64,000 bases of DNA from Algoriphagus locisalis. GTDB lineage: Bacteria > Bacteroidota > Bacteroidia > Cytophagales > Cyclobacteriaceae. Numbering within the stretch: position 1 is the first letter of the stretch; the number at the start of each line of letters is the position of its first letter. The stretch lies in NCBI RefSeq assembly GCF_900116615.1, contig NZ_FPBF01000002.1:186001-250000 (forward strand). The letters run 5' to 3'. Under the pieces are notes generated by a model. That model made no database searches. It worked only from the letters and a program-made list of their open reading frames with translations, and was not told the DNA's origin. Positions 12,315 to 22,325 of this stretch are shown in pieces. Position numbers and translations under genes: made by a program.

Positions 12315-12388
12315 TGGCACGGGCAGAGAGATTCGAACTCCCATCAACGGTTTTGGAGACCGCTATTCTGCCGTTGAACTATGCCCGT
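12315..12388 (-). tRNA. tRNA-Trp (CCA anticodon)
   Basis: A full cloverleaf folds on the minus strand: acceptor ACGGGCA/TGCCCGT, D arm, anticodon arm GCGGT-CTCCAAA-ACCGT with anticodon CCA, and a T arm with TTCGAAT. The 3' CCA is encoded in the DNA, which the three tRNAs on the other side of tuf lack. It lies between tuf and secE. Confidence 0.96.
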
Positions 12389-12505
12389 GTAAATGAACGC
12401 CCGCTAAAGGGAACGCAAAATTAGGTATTGATTGCTTAAGAAACAAATGCGATCCCAAAATAATTTGAGATCGCATTGTATAAATAGTCAATCTGTGATT
12501 GATGA

Positions 12506-13693
12506 TTAGTCTAGGATTTCAGTAACCTGACCAGCTCCTACTGTTCTACCACCCTCACGGATTGCAAAACGAAGACCTTTCTCAAGAGCAACTGCATTAA
12601 GCAAAGTCACTTCGATAGTCACGTTATCACCTGGCATTACCATTTCAACGTTTTCTGGAAGTTTGATCTCACCAGTAACATCTGTAGTTCTAAGGTAGAA
12701 CTGTGGACGGTATTTGTTAAAGAATGGCGTGTGACGTCCACCTTCTTCTTTAGAAAGAACGTAAACTTCAGCGTTGAAGTGAGAGTGAGGCTTCACAGAT
12801 CCTGGCTTACAGATAATCATACCACGTTTGATTTGTGATTTTTCAATACCTCTTAGCAATAGACCTACGTTATCACCTGCTTCACCTCTGTCAAGGATCT
12901 TACGGAACATCTCAACACCAGTTACTGTGGACTTAAGTCCTTCAGCACCCATACCGATGATGTCAACTGCTTCACCAGAGTTGATAACACCTCTTTCGAT
13001 TCTACCAGTAGCTACAGTACCACGACCAGTGATCGAGAATACATCTTCTACAGGCATCAAGAAGTCTTTATCAATAGCTCTTTCAGGAAGAGGGATATAA
13101 GAATCGACAGCATTCATCAATTCCATTACAGTTTCAACCCACTTTTCTTCACCGTTCAATGCACCAAGTGCAGAACCAGCGATTACTGGGATGTTGTCAC
13201 CGTCGAATTCATAGAAAGAAAGTAGTTCTCTGATTTCCATTTCCACAAGCTCAAGAAGCTCAGGATCGTCAACCATATCCACTTTGTTCATAAATACTAC
13301 TAGTTGAGGTACACCTACCTGGCGAGCCAAAAGGATATGCTCTCTAGTTTGAGGCATTGGTCCGTCAGTAGCTGCTACTACTAGGATAGCGCCGTCCATC
13401 TGGGCAGCACCCGTTACCATGTTCTTAACGTAGTCAGCGTGACCTGGACAATCTACGTGAGCGTAGTGTCTGTTTTCAGTTTGATATTCTACGTGAGAGG
13501 TGTTAATGGTGATACCTCTTTCTTTTTCTTCCGGTGCATTATCGATAGAAGAAAAGTCTCTTAATTCAGATAGACCCTTACTAGCCAGAACGGTAGTGAT
13601 GGCAGCAGTCAAAGTGGTCTTTCCATGATCTACGTGACCAATCGTACCGATATTAACGTGCGGCTTGGAACGGTCGAATTGTGCTTTTGCCAT
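12506..13693 (-). CDS. tuf: Elongation factor Tu
   Basis: EF-Tu carries aminoacyl-tRNA to the ribosomal A site. The 395-residue product starts [20 protein letters not shown]. The P-loop is GHVDHGKT, the switch II motif [12 protein letters not shown], and the guanine-specificity motif NKVD, followed by the usual two beta-barrel domains and a C-terminus ending [14 protein letters not shown]. It lies among four tRNA genes (Tyr, Gly, Thr before; Trp after), the same neighbourhood as the E. coli tufB locus, so precursor tRNA processing probably shapes this transcript. Confidence 0.98.
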   Translation of the reverse strand: MAKAQFDRSKPHVNIGTIGHVDHGKTTLTAAITTVLASKGLSELRDFSSIDNAPEEKERGITINTSHVEYQTENRHYAHVDCPGHADYVKNMVTGAAQMDGAILVVAATDGPMPQTREHILLARQVGVPQLVVFMNKVDMVDDPELLELVEMEIRELLSFYEFDGDNIPVIAGSALGALNGEEKWVETVMELMNAVDSYIPLPERAIDKDFLMPVEDVFSITGRGTVATGRIERGVINSGEAVDIIGMGAEGLKSTVTGVEMFRKILDRGEAGDNVGLLLRGIEKSQIKRGMIICKPGSVKPHSHFNAEVYVLSKEEGGRHTPFFNKYRPQFYLRTTDVTGEIKLPENVEMVMPGDNVTIEVTLLNAVALEKGLRFAIREGGRTVGAGQVTEILD

Positions 13694-13757
13694 GCGTGAA
13701 AATCCTCAGTTTAAGTTTAAAGATAAATTTATTTTTTTTTCAATATAAGCCGAAATG

Positions 13758-13829
13758 AGCCAACGAGGGGATTTGAACCCCTGACCCCTTCCTTACCAAG
13801 GAAGTACTCTACCCCTGAGCTACGTCGGC
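13758..13829 (-). tRNA. tRNA-Thr (GGT anticodon)
   Basis: The minus strand gives acceptor GCCGACG/CGTTGGC, D arm TAGCTCAGGGGTAGAGTA, anticodon arm CTTCC-TTGGTAA-GGAAG with anticodon GGT, and T arm GGGGTTCAAATCCCC. No CCA is encoded. It is 64 bases upstream of tuf. Confidence 0.96.
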
Positions 13830-13861
13830 TTAGACTCTTATGCTTTCCGAAGAAAGCAAAG

Positions 13862-13934
13862 AGCGGGAGACGAGGCTCGAACCCGCGACCTGCAGCTTGG
13901 AAGGCTGCCGCTCTACCAACTGAGCTACTCCCGC
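13862..13934 (-). tRNA. tRNA-Gly (TCC anticodon)
   Basis: Acceptor GCGGGAG/CTCCCGC, D arm TAGCTCAGTTGGTAGAGC, anticodon arm GCAGC-CTTCCAA-GCTGC with anticodon TCC, and T loop TTCGAGC are all visible on the minus strand. No CCA is encoded. It is 32 bases from tRNA-Thr, so the two are probably cotranscribed. Confidence 0.96.
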
Positions 13935-14091
13935 TTGTAATCTTTCGAGATGAAATCATCTCTGCCGCTCTACCTCTAAGTATGATGTCTTACGATTATA
14001 CCTTGGAGAGCTACTTCCCTATCAATCCGGTCTTATCCAGATTTTTTAGCCCTGCAAAATTAGAAAAAAATTTTGCATTTAGACAATGGTG

Positions 14092-14174
14092 TGGGGGAAA
14101 TAGGATTCGAACCTATGAAGACTTAAGTCAACGGATTTACAGTCCGTCCCAGTTGGCCGCTTTGGTATTCCCCC
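14092..14174 (-). tRNA. tRNA-Tyr (GTA anticodon)
   Basis: This class II tRNA has a long variable arm. The acceptor is GGGGGAA/TTCCCCC, the anticodon arm ACGGA-CTGTAAA-TCCGT with anticodon GTA, and the T arm contains GGTTCGAATCC. It is the most upstream member of the Tyr-Gly-Thr-tuf group, about 157 bases before tRNA-Gly; that gap holds no further tRNA that I can fold. Confidence 0.95.
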
Positions 14175-14322
14175 AACTAGCGCTACTTTTCAAACCACTT
14201 CACCGGCTTTTCTATCGTAACGGATGGCAAAATTAGAGGCTTTTATTAAAGATACAAAACATGCATTTCAAATTTCTTGAGATTTTGCCCATGTTTTTCC
14301 CAAACAATTATAAATCAATGCA

Positions 14323-16950
14323 TTAATTTTCGTCTTTTAAGGTTTCAAGAAAATAATTATAGTACGTGACTAGCTCACTATCGCTTTCTTGAGCTGCTAC
14401 CTTGCTGATTCTTTCCAAAATGGCAGCATCGTCTGAAAATGCAAGCAATCCCTGAAATGCTCCCAAACGAATGTAAGTTCTGGTGTCATTTCCCATTTTA
14501 TCCAACAAAAAATCAACGGCCTTCCCCTCTCCTTCTTCCGGAGACCGACTAAAGTACTCGCTAAAATACCCCAAGTAATAATAAAGTCCTTCACCCGAAA
14601 TAGTATTAGCCTGATCTAGAAACCAATTTCCTTTGCCGGCCACCTCATTGTTTATATAATATTCAGCTATGGGGATCAACATTCTAAAATTCCGCTCACT
14701 TGCATAGCTTTCTACCACAGATGGGTCTATCAGCTCTGAGCTGGCACTAACTAAGCCCATCAAAGCAGATCCAGCTACCAAATAAGAAGAGTCTTTAGCC
14801 AATTCAATAAAAGCGGAATAGTATTCATCAGGTGAAAAAGCGGAAAGCGCATCAATTGCCCCCGCTCTCACAGAATTTCTCTCATCACTTTTCGCAAGCT
14901 GTAGTACCTTCCTAGCTAGTTCAGGGGTATCCTTCAGCCAATCAGGATATCCCTGAAGTATGGAAAGAGCGGATTCTCTTACAGCCCAGAATTCATCCTC
15001 TAATGCGGCTGGAATAATGGACTCCAACTCTGTCACTGCTTCCCATGCTGCCAAACTATCCAGTGCTTCATATCGAGCTATTCCAAACTCAGACGACCTG
15101 AATTGAGATCGCATCTGATTGGCGTTTAATTCCATGGACTTAACAGCCAACAGGTTTTTCTCTTCATCGATGAAGACTAAGGCTACCGGGTTTTCATTCT
15201 CCAAAATAATTTCCTGATACTCCTTTGTGATCATAAATTGCCGACTTTTTCTATCACGCTCCTCGTACCAACTTATTTCCAGCGGCAGTTGATAAAGAGG
15301 CGTTTCAAGCAAATTCTGAGTTTGTCTGACAGAAATCAGCACGTTGCTTGGGTCTGAATAATCTACCTCAAACTGAAGCTCAGGATGCCCTTTGTCTAGA
15401 AACCATTGATTGAAAAACCAATTCAAATCCTCCCCAGAAATCTTTTCAAAAGCCAATCGGAGATCATTTACCTCAACATTTTCAAATGCGTGCTGCTCCA
15501 GATAATACGTTAGACTTTCGTAAAAAACTTCAGCTCCCAAATACTCGCGAAGCATATGTAAAATCGCTCCTCCCTTCGAATAACTATGGGAATCAAACAT
15601 ATCCTCAGCATCTACATACTCAAATCGAATCAGATCGACTTGTTTTGTTTCTGCTTCCGCAAAATAATTTTCGGTCTCAGCAATCAATTTAAGTTTGGCT
15701 TCATCCGGCCCATACTTGTATTCGTTCCAGAGGAACTCGCTATAATTTGCGAAGCCTTCATTCAAGGTGAGGTTTGCCCAAGACTCGGTAGTCACATAAT
15801 CTCCAAACCACTGATGAAAAAGCTCATGTGCAATAATGTAATCCATCTCAGAATCAATGGCTTCACGTGCTGTAAGACGCAGTTCCTCCATGAAAATGGA
15901 CGCCGTTGTATTTTCCATAGCGCCTGACACAAAATCACGAACGACTATTTGATCATACTTAGGCCACGGGTATCGCACACCAAGTAGCTCAGAGAAAAAA
16001 CCAATCATTTCCGGCGTATTCTGAAAGACCTTTTCAGCCCCTTTTTCATACCCTTTCTCTACAAAGTATCCTAAAGGAACATCTTCCCATTTTGCCTCCA
16101 CTTTTGAAAAATCGCCAATCGCAAATGCGGTTAAATATGCCGAATGAAGAAGCTTCATTTCCCAATAATCCTTTCTAAACCCATTCCCCAGATCTTCCTG
16201 CTTGATCAATTCTCCATTGCCAATTGATACCAAGCTGTCCGCCACGGTCAATTTTATCAATTGAGTGAATTTCTCATTTGGACTATCTATAGTCGGAAAC
16301 CACTTGGAGTTATGCGCAGTCTCCCCTTGCGTCCATATCATGGTTGGTTTATCCGGTACGGTGTCCAGCGGATCTATAAAATACAGACCTTTTGTATCCG
16401 TGATTGCTTTGCTTCCTCCTCCGGCATTTCGCTCTGGAAAAGCGGTGTAGTCAAATGCTATCTGAAAGGTGTCGGCCCTTGTCAATTCCCTAGGTAGGTG
16501 AATATAAATTTTCTTTTCATCGTACTCAAAAGGCACTCTTTCCCGCTGCTCGCCTTGAATAAAAAAAAGTTCATCAAACTCAAAATCCTGGGCATCTAAA
16601 ACCAACTCATTTCTGGAGAGAAAAAAAGGTTTGACCGTTAGTTCAGCTTTCCCTATAACGGTTTGCGCTTGATAGTCAAAAGCCAAGTCTAAGTCAGTAT
16701 GCAAAATATCAAAGTCCCTTCTTACCGATTGTTTGTAAGAGGCAATCGCCTGCTCCTTCTTGGCAATGAGTGTTTTTAACCTGAGACTATCGGAGCTGGA
16801 AACATGGGCGTCGCTTTCTGTAGCTTCACCACCTCCAGTGACTGACACATCTGCGGACTTACATGAAATCAAAAAAAAGATAGAAAAAGTCACACAAAAG
16901 CTGGATAAATACCATGAAGCTTTTTGCTGTAATTCATTGAGTGGATTCAT
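14323..16950 (-). CDS. M1-family zinc aminopeptidase, lipoprotein, with C-terminal HEAT-like repeats
   Basis: This protein removes N-terminal residues from peptides, probably in the periplasm or at the outer membrane. The 875-residue product has a lipoprotein signal ending in LISC with C30 as the acylated cysteine. The M1 exopeptidase motif GAMEN precedes the zinc site HELFH (H375, H379) and E398, 18 residues later within NEGFANY. The conserved tyrosine region SHSYSKGGAILHMLREYLG follows. The last 250 residues or so consist of helical repeats resembling HEAT repeats. It is monocistronic and divergent from the biotin-carrier gene, with only 66 bases between the starts. Confidence 0.92.
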   Translation of the reverse strand: MNPLNELQQKASWYLSSFCVTFSIFFLISCKSADVSVTGGGEATESDAHVSSSDSLRLKTLIAKKEQAIASYKQSVRRDFDILHTDLDLAFDYQAQTVIGKAELTVKPFFLSRNELVLDAQDFEFDELFFIQGEQRERVPFEYDEKKIYIHLPRELTRADTFQIAFDYTAFPERNAGGGSKAITDTKGLYFIDPLDTVPDKPTMIWTQGETAHNSKWFPTIDSPNEKFTQLIKLTVADSLVSIGNGELIKQEDLGNGFRKDYWEMKLLHSAYLTAFAIGDFSKVEAKWEDVPLGYFVEKGYEKGAEKVFQNTPEMIGFFSELLGVRYPWPKYDQIVVRDFVSGAMENTTASIFMEELRLTAREAIDSEMDYIIAHELFHQWFGDYVTTESWANLTLNEGFANYSEFLWNEYKYGPDEAKLKLIAETENYFAEAETKQVDLIRFEYVDAEDMFDSHSYSKGGAILHMLREYLGAEVFYESLTYYLEQHAFENVEVNDLRLAFEKISGEDLNWFFNQWFLDKGHPELQFEVDYSDPSNVLISVRQTQNLLETPLYQLPLEISWYEERDRKSRQFMITKEYQEIILENENPVALVFIDEEKNLLAVKSMELNANQMRSQFRSSEFGIARYEALDSLAAWEAVTELESIIPAALEDEFWAVRESALSILQGYPDWLKDTPELARKVLQLAKSDERNSVRAGAIDALSAFSPDEYYSAFIELAKDSSYLVAGSALMGLVSASSELIDPSVVESYASERNFRMLIPIAEYYINNEVAGKGNWFLDQANTISGEGLYYYLGYFSEYFSRSPEEGEGKAVDFLLDKMGNDTRTYIRLGAFQGLLAFSDDAAILERISKVAAQESDSELVTYYNYFLETLKDEN

Positions 16951-17016
16951 ATTTAAAACTTCTGAAAAAGAATCGGTTTTATGGGAAATTGTATATTCGG
17001 GTTCAAATTAACATGA

Positions 17017-17511
17017 ATGTTTACAGTTACAATCCAAAACAAAACCTATTCGGTCGAAAAAACCGATGAGACTACGCAAGTCAACGGCAAACCAATACAC
17101 TGGGATCTTCAGTGGATTTCAAATCGAAAAATCCACCTGATTTCTGAGAATAAGTCGATTGAAGCTGAATTGATTTCCCTAGATAAAACAGCAAAAACCA
17201 TCCAAATCAAGCTTGGTGGTAAAATCTCTAACCTACAGCTCAAGGACAGGTTTGACCTACTTTTAGAGCAATTGGGAATGAACTCTACAGCTTCACAGGC
17301 CTTGAAGGAAATCAAAGCTCCTATGCCAGGTCTTATTCTTGACTTGAAAGTAAAGCCTGGAGATGAGGTCAAAAAAGGAGAAGTTGTTCTTATTCTCGAG
17401 GCCATGAAAATGGAAAATATCCTAAAATCACCCGGAGACGGAATCGTGAAAGCAGTGAAAGTATCGCTCAACCAAAGCGTAGAAAAAAACCAAGTCCTGA
17501 TTCAATTTTAG
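17017..17511 (+). CDS. Biotin carboxyl carrier protein (acyl-CoA carboxylase type)
   Basis: This 164-residue protein ends in a biotinyl domain with the motif EAMKMEN; K131 is the biotinylated lysine. The segment APMPGLILDLKVKPGDEVKK marks the start of that domain. The N-terminal 90 residues resemble the linker regions found in propionyl/acetyl-CoA carboxylase alpha subunits, so it is probably a free-standing carrier for an acyl-CoA carboxylase whose other subunits are encoded elsewhere. Which acyl-CoA is used cannot be told. The ATG at 17017 is preferred; another ATG 4 bases upstream is out of frame. Confidence 0.85.
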   Translation: MFTVTIQNKTYSVEKTDETTQVNGKPIHWDLQWISNRKIHLISENKSIEAELISLDKTAKTIQIKLGGKISNLQLKDRFDLLLEQLGMNSTASQALKEIKAPMPGLILDLKVKPGDEVKKGEVVLILEAMKMENILKSPGDGIVKAVKVSLNQSVEKNQVLIQF

Positions 17512-17697
17512 CTTTTATGCCTAGCATAATGAAATGAAGAAATTATATTTGTCGGATTATTTTGTGCAAATCGAGCTACGCCCGATTCTTTTTCAGTCAT
17601 TTTGCTAAAGCTTTTAGCCCTAACCTGAAAATAAAAACGCCTCAAATAATCGCAACAATAGCGAAAACAAACCTCTGAAAAAAAACAATTAATTACC

Positions 17698-17828
17698 GAT
17701 GAAATCGAGCCTGCCTGAGGCATGACTAAAAAGTCAAATACTGAAATTTCCCGATAGCTATCGGGATCACCATGCGAGATTCCCCGTCCGACTGACGTAA
17801 GCCGGGCGGACATATGGCCATTAAAAGA
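17698..17828 (+). repeat. Dispersed hairpin-rich intergenic repeat, copy 1
   Basis: This occupies the 331-base gap before pyrH. It shares ordered blocks with 44089-44214 on the opposite strand: GATGAAATCGAGCCTGCCTG, GCATGACTAAAAAGTCA, GCGAGATTC, CCGTCCG and GGCCATTAAAA. Between blocks are copy-specific hairpins; here these are the 18-base palindrome TCCCGATAGCTATCGGGA (17749-17766) and CCGTCCG/CGGGCGG. A small minus-strand reading frame across it is unlikely to be a gene. Confidence 0.75.
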
Positions 17829-17842
17829 CAAATTATAAACAG

Positions 17843-18553
17843 ATGAAATACAAGAGAATACTGCTCAAACTCAGTGGAGAAGCGCTAATGGGTGATAAGA
17901 GTTACGGCATTGATCCAGTTAGACTTCAGCAATACACTCAGGAGATCAAAAAAGTACATGACATGGGTGTAGAGGTGGCTATAGTAATCGGAGGAGGCAA
18001 TATTTTCAGAGGCGTGCAAGCCGAAAAATCCGGAATAGACAGAGTGCAGGGTGACTACATGGGCATGCTGGCTACATTGATTAACGCAATGGCGCTTCAA
18101 AGTGCACTTGAACAAGGCGGAATGTACACGCGCTTGATGTCAGGTATCAAAATCGAAAGCGTCTGCGAACCATTTATTCGCAGAAGAGCAATCCGTCACT
18201 TAGAAAAAGGTCGTATTGTGATTTTCGGAGCCGGAATTGGCAACCCTTACTTTACTACTGATTCTACGGCTAGTTTAAGAGCGATCGAAGTAGAAGCAGA
18301 TATTGTATTGAAAGGTACCCGAGTGGATGGAGTCTATACCGCTGACCCGGAAAAAGATGCATCAGCCACAAAATATAAAACCATTTCATTTCACGAGGTG
18401 TATGAAAAGAATCTAAACGTCATGGATATGACGGCCTTTACCCTTTGTCAGGAAAACAATCTACCCATCATTGTTTTTGATATGAATCTGGCAGGAAATC
18501 TCAGCAAATTGGTTCAAGGCGAAGAAATTGGTACTTTAATCACCACTTTATAA
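17843..18553 (+). CDS. pyrH: Uridylate kinase (UMP kinase)
   Basis: PyrH phosphorylates UMP to UDP in pyrimidine nucleotide synthesis and is hexameric and allosterically regulated in bacteria. The 236-residue product starts [19 protein letters not shown] and contains the family motifs [28 protein letters not shown] and [13 protein letters not shown], followed by [15 protein letters not shown]. The gene precedes frr by 10 bases, the conserved pyrH-frr pair. Confidence 0.97.
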   Translation: MKYKRILLKLSGEALMGDKSYGIDPVRLQQYTQEIKKVHDMGVEVAIVIGGGNIFRGVQAEKSGIDRVQGDYMGMLATLINAMALQSALEQGGMYTRLMSGIKIESVCEPFIRRRAIRHLEKGRIVIFGAGIGNPYFTTDSTASLRAIEVEADIVLKGTRVDGVYTADPEKDASATKYKTISFHEVYEKNLNVMDMTAFTLCQENNLPIIVFDMNLAGNLSKLVQGEEIGTLITTL

Positions 18554-18563
18554 GTAGTTAACC

Positions 18564-19124
18564 ATGGAAGAAATCGAATTATACCTAGACGAAGCAAAAG
18601 AATTGATGCAAAAAGCAGTGGATCATACTGCTGCCGAACTTTTGAAAATCAGGGCTGGTAAAGCCATGCCTAATCTTTTGGATGGTATCATGGTTCAATA
18701 TTATGGAGCAAACACTCCATTGAACCAAGTATCCTCAGTCAATACGCCTGATGCCCGCACCCTTTCCATCAAGCCATTTGAGCGCTCGATGATCTCAGAG
18801 ATAGAGAAAGCGATCATCAATTCTGACCTGGGACTAGCGCCGCAAAACAACGGGGAAGTGATTATTCTTACCATCCCAGCGCTTACAGAAGAGAGACGTA
18901 TTTCTCTGGTGAAGCAAGCAAAGCATGAGTGTGAGGGTGGAAAAATATCCCTAAGAACAGTTCGTAAAGACATCAATGACGAGCTGAAAAAGCTTCAAAA
19001 GGATGGTGCCTCAGAAGATGAGATAAAAAGAGCAGAAGATGTGGTTCAAAAGCTAACTGATCAGTTCTCTACCAAAATAGATGAATTGCTCGCGAAAAAA
19101 GAAGTGGACATTATGAAAGTCTAA
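18564..19124 (+). CDS. frr: Ribosome recycling factor
   Basis: RRF splits post-termination ribosomes together with EF-G. The 186-residue product has the typical three-helix/beta composition with LLKIRAGKAMPNLLDGIMV, the core LSIKPFERSMISEIEKAI, PALTEERRISLVKQAK and the long C-terminal helix ending KIDELLAKKEVDIMKV. It is in an operon with pyrH and ends just before a perfect bidirectional terminator. Confidence 0.97.
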   Translation: MEEIELYLDEAKELMQKAVDHTAAELLKIRAGKAMPNLLDGIMVQYYGANTPLNQVSSVNTPDARTLSIKPFERSMISEIEKAIINSDLGLAPQNNGEVIILTIPALTEERRISLVKQAKHECEGGKISLRTVRKDINDELKKLQKDGASEDEIKRAEDVVQKLTDQFSTKIDELLAKKEVDIMKV

Positions 19125-19140
19125 TCTTTCAAAACTGAAA

Positions 19141-19172
19141 CAGAAAAAGCCCGGAAATCCGGGCTTTTTCTG
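19141..19172. terminator. Bidirectional terminator between frr and the DUF5686 gene
   Basis: A perfect inverted repeat CAGAAAAAGCCCGG / CCGGGCTTTTTCTG with a four-base loop lies between convergent genes. The A-tract and T-tract on either side make it usable from both strands. Confidence 0.92.
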
Positions 19173-19189
19173 TTTCTAACAGCATTATT

Positions 19190-21838
19190 CTAGTTTATAT
19201 TGATAAACGTCGCCACTCCAAATCTCACTCCACCGCGCAGGAATTTTGCATCTTCAAAGCCTGCCCCCAATTCTACACGGAAAATCCTAAATAGATTATC
19301 CAAGGAGTAGCCCACTTCCCAGTAATTCGGGGAATTGTCTGTTTTAAGGTAGTTGAAGAAAATATTTTCCCGCAATCCCGAAAATCTAAGCATGGGCAAT
19401 TGAGTGAAAATAAACTTTCGGAACTGGTAATGCACAATACCTGAAAAGTACTTGGAATTCGTGCTGTATTTATAATAATCCATAAAACGATAATTAGACG
19501 CCGGGCCAAAGTTGGAGAAGATCGTACGATTACCTCCGAAATGCTGGAAATCCGGGAAGTAAACCTGCTCATTGGACAGAAATGCTCCGGCGGTAAGGTT
19601 GAAATCCAGTTTTCCGCTTACCCCAAACGTGTAGTCATGCTGAATTCCCAGTTCTAAATGATCAAAATCAGACGCGGTACCAGTCGAACCAATTCCGCCA
19701 AATGCCTTGGTGTAAGCTACTTTTACCAAGGGTGAGCGGTCTGCGATGGCATACTTCCGTCCGTTTCTGATCCCGTACTTAATTCCCGGTCGCCACTCCA
19801 GCTCTGCATTCAATTTCAAAATATCATGATCAGCAAAAGAACCTGCACCTGTCTCTACATTCTCCGGTCGATTTGGGGAATAAACGCGCTCTGGCTTATT
19901 GTAAAAGCTGTAATTGTTCGTATTGAATAATTCTGTTCGCTGGGCGTAGGTCATATTCACGCGATAAGTAATGCCGCTATTAACCCGATGAGCCCAGTAT
20001 GCCTGCCCAAAAGTTTGTTCGTATAGTTTCATGTAATTTTGCCTAAAGAGCAACGAGTAAACTGCATTCACCTGCTCATTGATTGGCTCTCCTCCATTGA
20101 ACTGATAAATATATCGCCCGCCTTTCAGACCGAAAGTAGTCCCGGAAAGATTGAGTGTGCTGGACCAGCGGAAATCTACTTTCCCATAAAAGCGATTGCT
20201 CGAAAACCCATAGCGGAGCTCAGGTTCTATATTGAAGCTTTTTCGCAGGATACTCACACTGTCTGCAGCTTTGGTGTTTTTCTCTTTGCGGTAGAACAGC
20301 CCTAATCCCAGCTTGAATCCTTCCACTGTATTGAAGGAAGTTTTAGTCCAATTTTGCTTAAATCCAATGGAAGCACCTTTTCCTAAACTATAGGATGCCC
20401 CATTCATAAAATCCAATGGCCTGTATTTACTACGGGCCTTTTTCGCCACAGAATCTACATCACTCATTTTGGCCACCTCCACTGTCGCCAGACTATCATC
20501 CCGCTGATATCCCTGGATCTCACTTTCGGTCAGGGGAACCGGGCGAATACTATCCCAGTAAGCTTGATCATATTTTTTAGCCATGGAGTCCACCTCATAG
20601 TAGCTTTCTTCGATCACATCCGGTTCATCACGCTCTTTCAGGGATTCCTTCTCATATTCATTCATGAGCTTGCGGTATTCCTTTCTGGTCTTTGGTTCTT
20701 CCTTCGCTAATTGCTCCAGCGCGGAAACAGACTTATTAAAACCAACGGCCTCATCAGGCACTTCCTGTACTTTTTCGTCTATGATCTCCGGCACTACTTC
20801 CAGGTCAGGATTAAGCTCTATCTCGTATTCACGGGTAGAAGCCAGATATTTGAAATTGCCCTCAAACCCGAAAATCTTACCTCCGAAATCATAGGTATGT
20901 GTCAGAGGCATCCAGACATTCTCAGCCACCGGAGCATACTGTTGTTTTGCAGTAATCTGAAAGCCAAGCAATGACGTCTGAAGGTTTAAACTGTGAATCG
21001 CCCACAAATCCTCAATAATGTAAATGAACCCTTCGAAGACCTGCTCTCCCCTAGACCTCGGAGTTACTTTGATCTTACTCACCAATACATTCTGATCGAA
21101 GAAGCTCCCTTCGTATTTAAATTTATAATACACAAATGCCGAGCGGGAAAGCGGTGAGATGATACCGTTGATTTTCTCCTGATAGAAGGTAGTCTGTATG
21201 TATGGCGCTGGGGAGGTGGACTGATTGTCTCCATTCGTTCGGATGGATATCACTTTTTCCTCTACTTTATTCGGCTGGGTAAAAGTGATCCTGGACACAG
21301 ACTCCGAGGTGTATGCTTCATCCAGTTTGAATCCTTCCTTTTCTATGGTTTTTCTGAGAAAAAAAGGAGCGTCGGTCAATTTCCCCGTACCCTTCAAATA
21401 AACGGTCATGCTGTATTTCTGAAGCTGAAGCCTATGGTATTTAGCTTTGGCAATAGCCTTACGCATGATAGTCAATGCGGGATCTTCCGCTCCAGCCCGC
21501 ACTTCTACCTCTTCCAGCGTGTATTCCTGTGGCTCAAGCACAAAGTCCTTTGTGATCCATTCATCCGTCACAATGATGGTTTCCAGCTGGGATTTGTAGC
21601 CTAAATACTGGATTAAGACATCATAGACTCCTTTGGGAAGCTTGTATTCATAGTTGCCTTCTTCGTTAGTCGGGACGCCATCACCTAGATTTCTTACATA
21701 CACCGAGGCATAAGCGAGCGGTTCTCCATCTGCTGTTTTGACTTTTCCACGTATGCCTTGGGCATGTGTAGGATTGTGAAAAAGTAAGGCAGAAAAAGCA
21801 ATCCCCAAGACAAGAGTTAATTGTAGTTGTTTTCTCAT
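19190..21838 (-). CDS. DUF5686 outer-membrane protein with carboxypeptidase-like regulatory domain
   Basis: This 882-residue exported protein has a signal peptide ending NPTHA before QG, matching the Bacteroidota habit of cleaving before Gln. Residues 30-110 form a carboxypeptidase-regulatory-like beta sandwich (GKVKTADGEPLAYASVYVRN, then EGNYEYKLPKGVYDVLIQYLGYK). The remainder matches DUF5686, with a charged coiled segment near residues 360-420 and a C-terminal half of alternating strands consistent with an outer-membrane barrel. The last residues (RFGVATFININ) look like a terminal beta strand. Function is not established; related proteins often sit near TonB-dependent transport systems. It is monocistronic. 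Confidence 0.8.
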   Translation of the reverse strand: MRKQLQLTLVLGIAFSALLFHNPTHAQGIRGKVKTADGEPLAYASVYVRNLGDGVPTNEEGNYEYKLPKGVYDVLIQYLGYKSQLETIIVTDEWITKDFVLEPQEYTLEEVEVRAGAEDPALTIMRKAIAKAKYHRLQLQKYSMTVYLKGTGKLTDAPFFLRKTIEKEGFKLDEAYTSESVSRITFTQPNKVEEKVISIRTNGDNQSTSPAPYIQTTFYQEKINGIISPLSRSAFVYYKFKYEGSFFDQNVLVSKIKVTPRSRGEQVFEGFIYIIEDLWAIHSLNLQTSLLGFQITAKQQYAPVAENVWMPLTHTYDFGGKIFGFEGNFKYLASTREYEIELNPDLEVVPEIIDEKVQEVPDEAVGFNKSVSALEQLAKEEPKTRKEYRKLMNEYEKESLKERDEPDVIEESYYEVDSMAKKYDQAYWDSIRPVPLTESEIQGYQRDDSLATVEVAKMSDVDSVAKKARSKYRPLDFMNGASYSLGKGASIGFKQNWTKTSFNTVEGFKLGLGLFYRKEKNTKAADSVSILRKSFNIEPELRYGFSSNRFYGKVDFRWSSTLNLSGTTFGLKGGRYIYQFNGGEPINEQVNAVYSLLFRQNYMKLYEQTFGQAYWAHRVNSGITYRVNMTYAQRTELFNTNNYSFYNKPERVYSPNRPENVETGAGSFADHDILKLNAELEWRPGIKYGIRNGRKYAIADRSPLVKVAYTKAFGGIGSTGTASDFDHLELGIQHDYTFGVSGKLDFNLTAGAFLSNEQVYFPDFQHFGGNRTIFSNFGPASNYRFMDYYKYSTNSKYFSGIVHYQFRKFIFTQLPMLRFSGLRENIFFNYLKTDNSPNYWEVGYSLDNLFRIFRVELGAGFEDAKFLRGGVRFGVATFININ

Positions 21839-22325
21839 AAAAGTTGGTTTACAGCTAAATATAATCAGCTTTTCAAAAACAACATTTCCAATTAGTTTCT
21901 TTTAAGATGAATTTACAATTCTTGCCTGGAGTAGATACCAATCCTCACTATTAATTAAGGATATAAGCGTTGGATAAACTAAGGCAAATTTTCTCATCCA
22001 AAAAGACAGGCTTTTGCATTTTTTTTATCAAAGTAAAATTGGACTTCAAAGCAAAAAAGCGCAAGAGAAAATTATCTTCATTTTTTTGAAAAAAATCAAA
22101 TTCGTGACTATTCGAAAATGGAAAACGATTTCCATTGATAAAATGATAGACAACTATAACTATTTGTAAAAATTCAGCAATTAAAACAATATTCTGTTAA
22201 ATCGTTTTTTTCGAATTTCAAATTCGTGAAATGTTAATAATTGCAAATTTAAAATTATAATAACACTTTCGAATTGAAATATAAAATGCACTTTCTATTT
22301 CTAGATTAATTAACAACCAAACCGT
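21839..22325. promoter_or_regulatory. AT-rich intergenic region with repeated CAAATTCGTGA before susC
   Basis: This 487-base gap separates divergent genes (DUF5686 minus, SusC plus). It contains no convincing reading frame. The 11-mer CAAATTCGTGA occurs twice (22097-22107 and 22219-22229). The second copy overlaps the dyad CGAATTTCAAATTCG (22212-22226), and TTTCGAATTGAAA (22267-22279) is another partial dyad. These are candidate operator sites for the SusCD operon. I could not place a confident -33/-7 promoter. Confidence 0.4.

Noticed and set aside
13729..13959. 76-codon reading frame on the minus strand
   Set aside because: It runs through the tRNA-Thr and tRNA-Gly genes; the protein is an artefact of tRNA sequence.
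17508..17831. 107-codon minus-strand reading frame before pyrH
   Set aside because: It coincides with the dispersed hairpin repeat and has no family resemblance; composition is not gene-like.
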